DNA of 64,000 bases. Source: Posidonia oceanica. Lineage: Eukaryota > Streptophyta > Magnoliopsida > Alismatales > Posidoniaceae. Below the pieces are notes generated by a model. That model was not told the DNA's origin and did not search any database. It saw only the letters and a list, made by a program, of their open reading frames with translations. This document shows positions 52,620 to 64,000 of this stretch, piece by piece (the first letter of the stretch is position 1; every line of letters begins with the position of its first letter). Position numbers and translations under genes: made by a program. Location of the stretch: assembly GCA_037176725.1 (NCBI GenBank), contig JAZBRS010000074.1:64732001-64796000 (forward strand). The letters are read 5' to 3'.

Positions 52620-53853
52620 TGCTGACCGAGAGCGAGTCAAAATAGGGCTGCGACGAGTAGAAAGCGGATGAGTTCTACGAGGAGCTATATTCGCAAAGGC
52701 GAATAGCTCAGAAGGAGATGGTCGAGCACAGGTGTCTCAGCAGAGGTGTTAGTAAGGGGAGGAACTCGAGCTCCAGCTAGGGAACTCGCTCACTGAACTC
52801 TGCGAAGGACACAACAGAAACTGGGATTAGAAACAGAAAATGAAATGTAAATGCATTAAGTTGTGGCATGAATGACATGTATGCTCTCTAGCATGCTCTC
52901 TCTCACTAATCTAGTGTTTCCTAGCAGATAGTCTACTCCGGATACCCACAAGTGTATAGGTCATCGACTCAGGTCAGAAAAGTAGGTCCCCTGTCTAACT
53001 CCCGGCCCAAAGCTCAGGTAATAACAGGGTGGTGCGTTGGTGGCCTCGACCCCGCCTAAGCGTGGGTAGTACCCTCCACTAGCACCGACACGACTCCTGA
53101 CAAGGGGGACAGACCGACCGACTTACGCCATGCCAAAGCATCGGAGCAAGAGGCCGGGACCATCCTTCGCAGATTGATAGGTGGACTCAGATGAGAAGAT
53201 GCATGTCCTATATGATGCTTCATGCAAATGATTAAAGTCTTTTATGTTGCGTATTTTATTAACTCAAGGAGATGCAAGTGTGTTGATGGCTCTAGTTGAT
53301 CTTAGATTTTATTTTTACTTGCCATTTTTAGTTAGCCATAGGGAAAGCAATCAGTCTCTGCTATCCTAGACATGGCATGTGCAAAAGGGAAGAAAATCAA
53401 CCAGATATGGCAGGCAAACAACATACAACACAACAAAAGGCATGTTCATGGTATGTGCTAGTGTTGTGGACATGCTTAGTGAAAGTAGGAGGCAATCAGC
53501 ATAACCAAAAGGCAGGTAAGGCATAGCATGTGCATCAGTGTAGTGACGTAGCATACTTGTGTAAAATAAAGCAAGCATCAGACAAAAGGCATGAATTAAA
53601 GCAATAAACATGCAAGCATGGCAATGAGAAGCTGGAATAAAGGAAGTACTTGAATTAAAGCGGCGAATAAAGCAGATAAAGTAAATAAATGCTGAGATAA
53701 TAATTAAAGAGTAGTGCGGTAAGTAAGTAGATAAGGCAATTAAAGGGAACTAAGCAAGCAGACAAAGGCACACAGGCAAACAAAGATGCAAAATGCAAGC
53801 GAACGAAAACCAAAACGAAAGCCAGAGTCTAGTAGCCCCAGTGGAGTCACCAC
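52620..53853 (-). other. Element D leader with primer-binding site
   Basis: The primer-binding site is at 53852-53836 (TGGTGACTCCACTGGGG on the minus strand), one base from the LTR end at 53854. 53215-52925 is a block conserved with the leader of B (21833-22140). A branch-point-like CTAAT and acceptor-like TCCTTCGCAG end at 52800. 53230-53830 is A/G-rich on the plus strand without conserved frame. Confidence 0.75.
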
Positions 53854-56800
53854 TGTAATAATCCTGATGTTCAGATCGTCCAAGCATATTGCCAAAGCTC
53901 GTGTGCATCGATCAGAATCAGGCTTACTATTAGCGACTGTGTCCGAGAAGGAAGACTTAACTTGAAAACACTTAAAAAAGGGTAAAAAGGGAAGAAAAGA
54001 AGAAGATAAGACAATTCAGAGTCGCCACCGTGTCTATTAGGTCGGGAGACAAGGAAAATCGGGGAAATGCGTGAATAAACACGCAAAACCAAGCAAAGGA
54101 TGCAAAGCAATGCAATGCAAGAGAAAAGGGATGCAAATGAATGCAAATGATATGACTCATGCCTAGGATAAGGGCAATATGATCATTATGGGCCAAGAGA
54201 AAGGGGAAGGACTCCTGTTAAATGCGGGGAAGGTGTTAGGCACCCCCGACACGCCCGAGAATCGGTCTTTCTAGGCTTACGCTCGCATACGCAGGGAAAT
54301 GTAGACTTTGAATGCCTAAGTGTCATTAATGCCTAATTAAATGCTTATAGGTGTGCTCTAAGCGGTGGAATGCGATGCAAGGAATTAAACGTGTAATCTA
54401 AGTGCTCAGCAGCGCTGTCTGTGTTCCGAACCGGGCGAACCCTAGTCCGTGAGAACTCTAGGCAGTAAGCATCACTGCTCTATATGCAAATGCAAGCGAT
54501 AAAACAAAACATCGGTAAAACCAGGCAATATGGGCGACATGCGAGAGAAAACAAAGTCAAACACGCAAAACGGTGCGAGAAACGAAGTCGGCACGTAAAA
54601 CGGTGCAAAAAACAAAGCAAGCACGCAAAACGGTGTGAGAAACAAAGCAAGCACGCAAAACGGTGCGAGAAACAAAGCAGGCATGCAAAACGGTACAAGA
54701 AACAAGGTCGGCACGCAAAACGGTGCAAGAAACAAGGCAAGCGCATGAAATGGTGCAGGAAACAAAGTCGGCACGCAAAATGGTGCAAGAAACAAAGCAT
54801 GCACGTGAAACGGTGCAAGAAATAAAGCATGCACGTGAAACGGTGCAAGAAACAAAGCATGCACGTGAAACGGTGCAAGAAACAAAGTCGGCACGCAAAA
54901 CGGTGCAAGAAACAAGTGAAACAAAACATCGAAAAGCCATGTAATGCAAATGATGTGCAAAAGATGCTGTGCAGGAGTTCAAGAGGACTTACTTGGAGAT
55001 CTGAAGCCTGATTTGAGAAATACTCGGTCTGCATTGAAGTGCACTCCACCGGGGTCAACTAGGCAGCTTGGTTGTGAAGATCTGGCGGTTTGATCAGGAG
55101 ATATGCAGGCTTCACGGCAGAGGGCTCAAGAACAGCGGAGAAGAAAGGATCTAAGTGTAAAAGAGGTCCTAGGGGTGTGCAAAACTGGTCCTCCCACACA
55201 TATGGGAGCTAGGAGTACTTAAGTGTGTGCAGAGATGCTAAATGCAGTGATGCATGGGTGTAATGCATGCAAAAGTGCAAGAAAAGACCTATATGCATTG
55301 TTTTAGAAAAATTAAGGACCTAAATGCAACTTTTTGAAAAAGTTAGGGACCTAAATGCAAAGATTTTGAAAAGTTAGGGGTCTAAATGCAAAGTTTTTGA
55401 AAAGTTGAGGGTCTGGATGCAAATAAAACAAAATGTAGGGTCTGAAATGCAATTTAATAAGGTAAAACATGCATTTAAATGATTTTTATAAACATGCTGT
55501 GGACTGGAATGCAATTTTGAATCATGAAGGGGCTAAAATGCAATTTTATAAGGTACAATATGCTTTTGAAAGGTCTATGAATGCAAATAGTGGACCTATG
55601 TGTGATTTTGAAACATGCAGGGGCTAAAATGCAAGTTTATAAGCAAAAGTATGCATTTAAATGAATTTTGTAAACATGCAGAGGACTAAAGTGTGATTTT
55701 AAAACATGCATGGTCTAAAATGCAATTTTATAAGCAAAAATGTAAGAAAAATGATGCTGTGCATGCAGATGAAGGACCTAAGTGCAAAAATTAGAAAACA
55801 TGGGGTAAAAATGCAATGCAGTATGGAAAAGATGGAAATTAAATGCTTTAACAATAGATCAGAGGACTAAATAGCAAATAAAACAAAGATCAGGACTGAA
55901 TTGCAATTTAATAAGGTAAAAACAGAAGATTAAATGAGTTTATCAACCAGAGGACTAACATGCAAAAATAAAAAGCTACTGGACTTGAAAATAAAGAACA
56001 GAAACTATATTTGAACTACAACAGGACTATTATGCAAATAAAATAAATGGGAGGACTGGAAATTAAAAAACAGAAACTTAAAATGAACTGGAACTGGACT
56101 AAAACGCAAATAAAATAAATAACTGGGCTGGAAATAAAGAATAGCTAAAGAAATGTAACTGCAAAGGACCTAAGAGTAAATAAAAAAACATGCTGGGCTT
56201 AAACTAAAATAAAACTTAAAGAAATACACAGCAGTTGGATTAACATGCAAATAAACAGAACCTTAAGTTTTTCATGCAATTTCATATGGTTTTAATTCAA
56301 ACTTAAATGATACTTAAACGATGTCAGGACCGGAAAGCAATAAAATAAATCAGCAAGGCAAATATGCAATATGTGGTAAATTATGCATGCTAAAGAAAAA
56401 TAAATGCACAGTGCAAATGGAGGAAAACCAGGCACTGTAGCAAAATGCTACCAGTGCCCGGAGAGGAGGAAGAAGGCTGCTGGTGAGGCGTTGAGCGGCG
56501 GGGAACCTTCGCCGGAGCAGCACGGAGGTCGGAGCGACGTCGGCAGACCGTGACGCGGCCTGAAGCTGGCCGGAGAAGGCGGCGGAGGTCTGCAGGACAG
56601 GAGGGGGCAGACCGGACGACTGGAGCGACGCTGGTGGAATCTGAGGGCACGGCTGCATTCTTGGGGGCTGTGCGGATCTCGGACGATCGACGGAGCGACG
56701 TTCTGTAGACCGGAGCGGCGAGGCAAGCTCTGAGCTCGCCAGAGAAGACGGGTCAGCGGCGGTGTTGACCCGGGGCGAGAAGGAACAGAACCCCGTTCCG

Positions 56801-59397
56801 AGGGGTGGAAAAGCGAGAGAAGGGAGAAACTAGATTACCGGAGAAGAGGGGTACCTGTTTTGTAGTTCGGAGTGTCCCCCCCGACGCAGGCTGTTTCAGC
56901 AGTGACCGGCGGTGTTTGTCTGAGCTCTAGCGGCATCGCCGATGGCTCGCGAGCGGTTGGATCGACTCCACGCAGTCCTCCGGAGCTCGCTGGATGCTTG
57001 GAGCGAAGCTTTGATGGTCGGAGGAAGAAGCGGCGATTTTGGGTGCACAGAGGACAGCCGGAGGTGGGGGGAAGTGTATGCTACTCTCTGGTTCAAGTGG
57101 AGGCCGCTGGTGGACTTCTGGATGCTCAGTGATGGTGTAGGAGGGCTTAGATTGGGTCGTGGAGGCCTAGAATGGGAGTTGGCTGCTGGGTTGATTTCGG
57201 ACAGAAAGTGTAGCAGGTGTTTGTGGTGGTAGGCTCGATCTGTAGTGAGGATGAAGGCCAATGCTCGGGTGGTTTAGGAAGGTGATGTTCCAAGGAGTAT
57301 GATGGTGGAGCTTGGGATGATTCGGTGGGCAGTAGTGTTCGGAATTTTCGGAGGAAGTGAAGTTGGGTTCTGTGGGTGATATCAAGTGGTTGGGGGTGAA
57401 TTCTAGGATGGTTTCGGGTGTGGAAGGAAGAGCTGTAATGCTGGAAGTTTGGGTGAGATTAGGGGAGGAATTGGAAGTGATTTGTTGGGTTGTGAAGGCT
57501 TTGGATTGCAGTGGGTTGAAGAGGAGGAAGAGCTGGTTTTTTGGTAGTTCGTGGGTGGATTTCTGGGTTCTCTCTGGCTGGCTCTCTTCACTGGGGAGTG
57601 CACAAGGAAGAGGAGAGTGGTCTGGGCCGTCCGAGGATGTGTGCTTCTGTTTTGGAGCTGGCCCCTACTGGTTTGATTGGGTGGCTACAATTGAGTGCTA
57701 AGGAGGGAGTGGCAGGAGGTTTGCAGGTGCACGGTTGAGGCAGGCGGCGCACACCAGTCCGGCCTGGTGCAGAGGGCATGGAAGGGTGAAGGACGGTAGG
57801 GTGTAGGAGGGTGATGTGTCGATTGGCAGAAGAAGGTGTAAGAAAAAAATGGTAAAAAAACCAGAGGAGGGAGGAGAAGGAGCTGTTGTGGAGAAGGAGG
57901 GAAGGAGGAGGTGTGCTGGCCGTGGGCTGGGCCTGCGGAGGAAAAAGAAAGAATAAATGAAAAAAAAGAAAGGAGACAAAGGAGGATTGGGGTCAGGTGG
58001 GCTGGACCAAAGGAAAATGGAAAAGAAAAGAAGAAATAAGGAAGAGAGAGGAAGAAAGAAATGAAGAAAGGTAAAGAAAAAAGGAATAAAAAATTGAAAT
58101 AAAATAGAAAGAAGATTTGAAAATATTTTTAAAATGATTGTTTTTAAGTCAAGATTTTTAATTAGGTTTTTTAGAAGATGGTTTTTTAATTAGTTAAGGT
58201 TAAGAGGAGCTTTAGTTTTTAGAATTTTTCTTAAGCTTTCTTTATTTTGTTTTTTTTATTATTTTGTTTGTTAAGTTTTTAATATTTTTCAGTTAAGTTT
58301 TTCTTGATAAGTTTTTCCTTTTCTTTTTCTTTTTTAATTAAGTTTTTTAGGCTTGCATTAGGTTTTAATTGTTTCTTTTAGATTTGTTAAGTTAAGTTTT
58401 TTCTTAATTACTTGTCTTAGTATTCTTAATTGTTTTCTTCTTTTTTAAGATTTGTTTTTGATTATTTTTAAAAGGGTTTTTACTTTTGGTTTGTTTTGAT
58501 TATATTTTGGTTTTTGCTTGATTTTACAGCATTTTCTTTTTTTTTTTTTTGTATTTTTTAGATTGTATTCCTAGTTTCTCTTTTTTAGTTGGATTTAGTT
58601 AGGTTTTTGTTTTTAATTGTTTGTTTAAGTTTTTAATTACTTCTTTTTAGCATTTTGATTTGTTTTTCTTTTGTTTTAGAGTTTTAAAGGTTTTTAATGG
58701 GTTTTTTAGAGATTTAGTGGAAGAAAGGAAAAGAAAGGGAAAAGGAAGAAGTAAAGGAAGAATTGGAGAAGGAAAGAAGAAAGGGAGGAGTGGAAGGAAA
58801 ATAAATATTATAAAATCAAGGGATAAGCTAAAAATAAAGTAAAAATGCAAATAAAATGCAGAAGAGAGAGATGCACAAGGTTGGCCCACAGCCAAGCAAG
58901 GAAAAGAGAGAGAAGGGAGTGAAAAGAAGGAGAATAAGAAGGAGAGAGAGAGAGAGGAGAGAGAAAAGAATAATTTTGGAGAGAGAAAAGGATAATTTAG
59001 GTAAATGAAGGGGTTAGAGGTTTAGAAAAGAGGTGCAATTTGGTGAGTGTGTGGCCTAGGGTCTGTAGTGTTGGACCTAGGGTTTGAAGTTGGATTTTGG
59101 AAGGGTTTTGCAGGGGTTTTGAGGTGTAGAAAAAGGGTAGTTTTACCTAGGTTTTCTAGGGTTTTTGGGAGTGGTTTTGGTTTGAAATTTTATGGACTTT
59201 TTGGTGGATTTTCTAAGTTAGGAAGGGTGAGTTTTCCTATGGTTTTTGGGCTTGGGAAATGGGTGTGATTCTAGGTTACGTTTGGGCTTGATTTGAAGAG
59301 AAGGATGAAGAGAAAGGTGTAGGTTTGGACCTAGATTCGGGTTCAAAGGCCACCAGAAGATTTCCATTGATTCAGCCTGTCAAATGGGGTGTCAACA
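53854..59397 (-). repeat. Element D 5' LTR (5,544 bp)
   Basis: The reverse complement runs from TGTTGACACCCCATTTGACA (59397) to ATTATTACA (53854). It contains the AT-rich stretch (about 58870-58050), GC/CT block (57980-56450), donor-like site 56854, TGCA-rich block (56400-55210), donor-like site 54992 (GTAAGT), 30-bp array (about 54920-54560, 12 units) and the conserved U5 block (54290-54210). The right flank starts GTCGG at 59398. No genes. Confidence 0.93.
54560..54920 (-). repeat. 30-bp tandem array in LTR D (about 12 units)
   Basis: Plus strand shows CACGCAAAACGGTGCAAGAA repeating every 30 bases, the reverse complement of the ACCGTTTTGCGTGC core found in A, B, C and E. Confidence 0.87.
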
Positions 59398-59821
59398 GTC
59401 GGTATACCAATTTTTGGGAGAAATCGGGATACCGGTCCATACCTGTGTCTCGTTTTCCTGTCAAATTTAGGCCAGAACCTAAATTCGGTCGACCGATATT
59501 GATCGGTCTACCATTTTCATGGTTCGATCGGTCTGACCGGTGGATTTAGTTCCACCGAAGCAGGGATTTTTGGTATGACCGGTGTGATACCGGTCTGCTG
59601 ATCACTATGCGGACCGTCGGTTGGTGGATTTGGTTCCACCGAATCAGGGATTTTCGGTCGACTGGTGGGATTTCTGGTCTGCAGATTTTGGTGTAGGTTG
59701 CTCTCCCAGGCTTGTTTTTCGACGTGGTTTCGATGGTTGGTTTTGGGGCTTATTGTGCTTTAGCCCATGAGTTTAATAAATGTTTTCAAAGAGATTTTTG
59801 AGGAAAAATATGAATGGTATG
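59398..59821. other. Unassigned 424-bp segment between elements D and E
   Basis: The only stretch not assignable to an element of this family. It holds two 64-bp direct repeats (59539-59602 and 59623-59686), each with a GGTGGA/TCCACC inverted repeat, and an 11-bp near-perfect hairpin at 59487-59512. No coding frame is recognised. It may be host DNA or a fragment of another repeat. Confidence 0.7.
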
Positions 59822-62800
59822 TGTAGTAATCCCGGTGTTCAGATCGTCCATGCACGATGCCAGAGCTCGCGTGCACCGATCGGAATCAGGTTTACTATTA
59901 GCGGCTGTGTCCGAGACGGAAAACTTAACTCGAAAACACTTAAAAAAGGGAAAAAGAAAAGAAAAGAAAAAGATAAGACAAATCAGAGTCGCCACCGTGT
60001 CTATTAAGTCGGGAGACAAGGAAAATCGGGGAAATGTGTGAATAAACACACAAAACCAAGCAAAAGATGCAATGCGATGCAATGCAAAAGAAATGAGATG
60101 CAAATGATGTGACTCATGCCTAGGATAAGGGCAATATGGTCGTTGCGGGCCAAGAGAAAGGACAAGGACTCCTGTTACGTGCGGGGAAGGTGTTAGGCAC
60201 CCCCGACACGCCCGAGAATCGGTCTTTCTAGGCTTATGCTCGCATACACAGGGAAATGCATACTTTGAATGCCTAAGTGCCATGAATGCCTAATTAGATG
60301 CTCATAGGTGTGCTCTAAGTGATGGAATGCGTGCAAGGAATTAAACATGCAATCTAAGCGGTCAGCAACACTGTCTGTGTTCCGAACCAGGCGAACCCTG
60401 GTTCGTGAGAACTCCAGGCAGTAAGCATCACTGCCCTAAATGCAAATGTAGGCGATAAAACAAAACATCGGTAAAACCAAGCAATGCAGGCGACATGCAA
60501 AGGAAAACAACGTCAAACACGTAAAACGGTGCGAGAAACGAAAGTCGGCACCCAAAACGGTGCAAGAAACAAAGCAGGCACGTAAAACGATGCAAGAAAC
60601 AAAGTGGGCACGCAAAACGGTGCAAGAAACAAAGCAGGCACTCAAAACAGTGTAAGAAACGAAGGGAAACAAGTGAAGCAAGAACAAGCGAAACAAAACA
60701 TCGTAAAAGCCATACAATGCAGATGTAAAAACATGCAAAGGGGAAGAGTAAAACAAGTAAGGAGAGGCAAACGGTGTAAGTGTGAAGACAAACACTGCTT
60801 AAGGACCACGCAATGCAAGTGTAAAGACCTACAAGGGGGAAAGAAAGCAAGCAGAGGGATCACCACTATCCTGTGACTGTTTCCCACTAAACCGTCCCAC
60901 GATGTGTCTCGCACGCTGCCAAAAGCTCGCAGTGCAATCGGATCGTGGAAAAGGGGGAAGAAGGTCGCAATCAGTAGTGAGTCCAAGGAGAACTCAACCC
61001 AAAGACACTAAGAGTACGCGAAAAGAGGAAGTAGAGTGGATAGGCAAAAGGGGAAGTCCTAATCTAATGCATGGAAAACGCAGGGCGAAAACAATGCATG
61101 CAATGCAAGTGATATGCAACAAAGTGCTATGTAGAGGTTCAGAAGGACTTACCTTGGAGATCTGAGGCCTGATCAGAGGTAAACTTGGTTAGCATGGGAG
61201 TCCGCTCCACTAGGGTGATCCAGGTAACTTGGTCGCGAAGATCCAGCGGTCCGATCGGGAGTTGCACAGGCCTCAAGATCAGAAGATCCAAGAACCAGGG
61301 AGGAGAAGGGATCTAAGTGTAAAAAGGTCCTAGGGGTGTGCAGAACAGGTCGTCCCACATACAAGGGAGCTAAAAATGCTTAAAAGTGTGCTAAAATGCT
61401 AAGTGCAATGAGGTATGGGTACAATGCATGCAAAAATACAAGAAAAAGGACCTAAATGTGATTAAAATGCAAACCTAAGGACCTGGATGCAATTATTTTG
61501 AAAAGCTAGGGACCTATATGCAATGATTTTGAAAAATTAGGAACGTATATGCATTGATTTTGAAAAGTTAGGGATCTAGTTGCAATGCTTTTGAAAACCT
61601 GGGGGTCTGGATGCAATAAAAACAAGTTTGTGGGTTTTTCAATAATGCAATAAGGTTTTAAAACTGGGATTAAATGAAATCTGAATGGACTGAGGACCTA
61701 AATGCAAATGCAAAGAAATGCAAGGTCTGAAATGCAATGCAATATGGAAAAATGCAATTTAAATGAATGCTGTGAATGCATGCAGAGGACTAAAATGCAA
61801 TTTAAAAACAGGTAGGGACTAAATTGCAATTTAATATGGTAAAGTATGCAATTAAATGTTTTTTCTAACATATAGAGGACAGGAAAGCAATAATAAAATA
61901 AAACAGGATAAAAGTGCAATGTAATATGGTAAAATGTGAAATTAAATAAATTTAACAACTGAACAGAGGACTGATTTGCAAATAAATTAAACAGCAGGAC
62001 TTAAGAGCAATGTAATAAGGTAAAAGCAGGCATTTAAATGACATTTATCAACTGAAGGACCTGGATGCGAAATAAATAAATTGCTAGACTAAAAACTAAG
62101 AGACAGAAAAGTATTTTGAACTACAGCAGGACTAGCATGCAAATAAAAGAAATAACTGGGCTAAAACTAAAGAAAAACAAAAAGCTTTGAACTGCAGAGG
62201 ACTAACATGCAATAAAAATAAAAGGCAGGACTAAAACTAAAAGAAAATAAAAAGCTTTGAACTACAGCAGGACTAACATGCAAATAGAAGAAACTACAGG
62301 TTTTTCATGCAATGTTATATGGTTTTTATTCAGAATTAAATCAAACATAAACTGTGGCTGGACTGGAAAGCAAATAAATAAAACTACAAGGCAGAGATGC
62401 AATATGATGATAAAATTACTAAGTTAACAGAAAAATAAAACGAAACGAAACGTACGGCATTAAAATAAAGAAAACACTGTAGTTAAACTTGCAGACGCCT
62501 GTGCCGAAGAAGGGAGCACGATCCGGCGTAGCTGGAGGGCTGGCAAGCTGCGCGGGACGTCCCTCGAGGCTGTGGGCTGGTCGGTGAGCCATGACGGGGC
62601 TTGAGCAGACCGAAGGTGGCGGCGGAGCTCTGCAGAAGGTGCTGGAGTCGGACCGGAGGCTGCGGGCGTTCCCGGTGGAAGCAGAGGGCGGAGGGAGGTT
62701 CCTGGGACCTCGACGGTGCTCGGAGGATGATCGGCGAGGGTTGAGCGGGTCGGAGACGGATTTGCGCGCAGAGAGCTCGCTGGAGAAGAAGGGTCAGCGG

Positions 62801-64000
62801 CGGCGATGACTCGGCGCGACAGAGACCAGAACCTACTTCTATTGGGTTGGGAAGCAAGACGGGAAGGAAACTAAGCTAAAGGTGAAGAAGAATACCTTTT
62901 TCCGTGGCTGGTTCACTCCCCCGACGTCGGTGGGTTGAGCAGAAGATGCTGGCGACGGTGCAGCTGCTGCAAGCGCTCCCGGCGGCACGCGAAGATCCAG
63001 TTCGACTCCTGGCTGTGCTCCGGAGCTCAGAGGCAGCACAGGCGCGAGCTTGCGCACCAAAGGAAAGAAAATGCTAATTTAGGTTCAGCTAGTTCAGCCG
63101 GAGGTGGGGGTGGTGTTCTGTCGCTCCCCGGGCTGGGTGGAGGCTTCCGGTGGATTGCTGTGAGCTTGGTGAAGGTGAAGAAGGGGTTGGATCGGGTTGG
63201 TGGAGGCTGTGTTGGGTGTTTGCAGATTTGGTGGATTTTGGACAGAAATGGGTGCAGGTGTTTGCTGTGGAGCGTGTAGGTTGTGGTGGGTGTTTGGGTG
63301 GAAGGTCGGGAGGTCTGGGAAGGTGGAGGTTTAGTGAGTTGGGTGAAGGATTTTGGGATGGTTCTATGGACAGTGGTGCTGGGAATTTTGAGGTGGAGGG
63401 GAGAAGGCTCTGTGAATGGAGGTTCGGGTGTTTGGGGTTGATTCTGGGAGGAGGCTGGGCATTGAAGGAGTGGAGGTGGATGCTGGACGTTGGGTGTGGA
63501 CTGGGGAGGAAGATGCAGGAGTTTGGAGGTCTGAGGAGGTCTGATGCTGGGAGAAGGAAGGTTGGATTTTTTTCAGAGGAAGAAGGAGGGTGGATTCTGG
63601 CTCTCACGCTCTCTCTCTGATTCTCTCAATTGGCAAAAGGTGAAGGAGGAATGGGCGAAGGGCTGGTTTTATCAGGAGGCTGGAGAGTTGAGCGTGAGCG
63701 GTGGATTTGAATCCACAGACGCGGGGGAACTGCTACTGAGGGGAGAGTTGACCGGCGAGGCGATGCGCGAGTAATGCCGTTGCGGAAGATGCGCTGCCAA
63801 GGATGGGAGGGCTGAGAGAGGGTGTGAGAGCAGAGGATGGCAGGCTGGCTGATGGCGATGGAGGGGGAAATTTGGATTCGAAAATGGGGGGGAAGGCTGT
63901 TCTACTGGCGCTCGCGGGAGAGAAGAGAAGGAGGAAGGAGAAGGAAGAAAGGAAAAGAAGGGAAGGAGGAGGTGCGGGCTGCAGGTGGGTTGGGCTGCGG
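59822..64000 (-). repeat. Element E terminal LTR, minus strand, cut by window end
   Basis: The reverse complement ends ATTACTACA at 59822, next to unrelated DNA, so this is the 3' LTR of a minus-strand element (or a solo LTR) extending right. It contains the PBS-like site, U5 block (60240-60166), 30-bp array (about 60680-60520, 5 units), donor-like sites 61152 (GTAAGT) and 62895 (GTATTC), TGCA-rich block (62440-61370) and the GC/CT-rich block to the window end. The left target duplication may be GTATG (59817-59821). It is closest to LTR D. No genes. Confidence 0.9.

Larger units (their letters stand above)
43407..59397 (-). mobile_element. Element D: old, decayed Tat/Ogre-like retrotransposon (minus strand)
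   Basis: On the minus strand: complete 5' LTR (59397-53854), primer-binding site, leader, gag-pol remnants, then the start of the post-integrase spacer, cut at 43407 by insertion of B. The rest of D (extra ORF, 3' UTR, 3' LTR) should lie left of the window beyond B. The coding region has many stops and at least four frameshifts but aligns to B throughout. Confidence 0.93.

Overview
The window is plant nuclear DNA made almost entirely of long-terminal-repeat (LTR) retrotransposons of the Ty3/gypsy superfamily, Tat/Ogre-like branch. The evidence is gag-PR-RT-RNaseH-INT order, a second archaeal-type RNase H between the first RNase H and integrase, very long LTRs (5.4-5.9 kb) beginning TGTTGACACC and ending CTACA/TTACA, a TGGCGACTCCGCTGGGGAT primer-binding site, a G-rich polypurine tract, and an extra ORF with a plant-mobile-domain/DUF7745-like protein downstream of pol. 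I see no host gene, tRNA, rRNA or bacterial feature. The species cannot be named; an angiosperm is likely.

Layout, four insertions deep. Element A (+): bases 1-17338, 3' part only: integrase end, spacer, intact 400-aa extra ORF, structured 3' UTR, polypurine tract, 3' LTR (6089-9277 continuing at 15100-17338). Element C: a solo LTR on the minus strand (9278-15094) inside the LTR of A, with a perfect 5-bp target duplication GTGGG. Element B (+): 17339-43406, nearly complete: 3' part of its 5' LTR (A sits in the middle of that LTR, so the rest lies left of the window), primer-binding site, leader, polyprotein in one frame with five in-frame stops, extra ORF with one stop, long structured 3' UTR, polypurine tract and full 3' LTR. 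Element D (-): 43407-59397, an old decayed copy whose 3' end was separated when B inserted just beyond its integrase gene; its polyprotein has many stops and at least four frameshifts. 59398-59821 is a short unassigned stretch. Element E (-): 59822 to the window end, the terminal LTR of a further element.

How the parts work: gag forms the particle, PR cuts the polyprotein, RT and the RNases H copy the RNA from a tRNA annealed at the primer-binding site, the polypurine tract primes the second strand, and INT inserts the copy. The role of the extra ORF is unknown.

The most striking content is in the 3' UTRs of A and B. Both carry chains of about 35-40 small units in which two short stems interleave (5'-S1-S2-S1'-S2'-3'), as in an H-type RNA pseudoknot. 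Both stems vary in sequence but stay complementary within units. Groups of 3-4 units are enclosed by longer outer stems that also co-vary between A and B. A further 18-pair stem brackets the polypurine tract, pairing the 3' UTR with the first bases of the LTR, again with compensatory changes. Two splice-donor-like sites are conserved in all five LTR families, and a branch point/acceptor-like site sits just before gag, so a spliced leader lacking the primer-binding site is plausible. These structural proposals come from reading by eye and have not been folded or tested.
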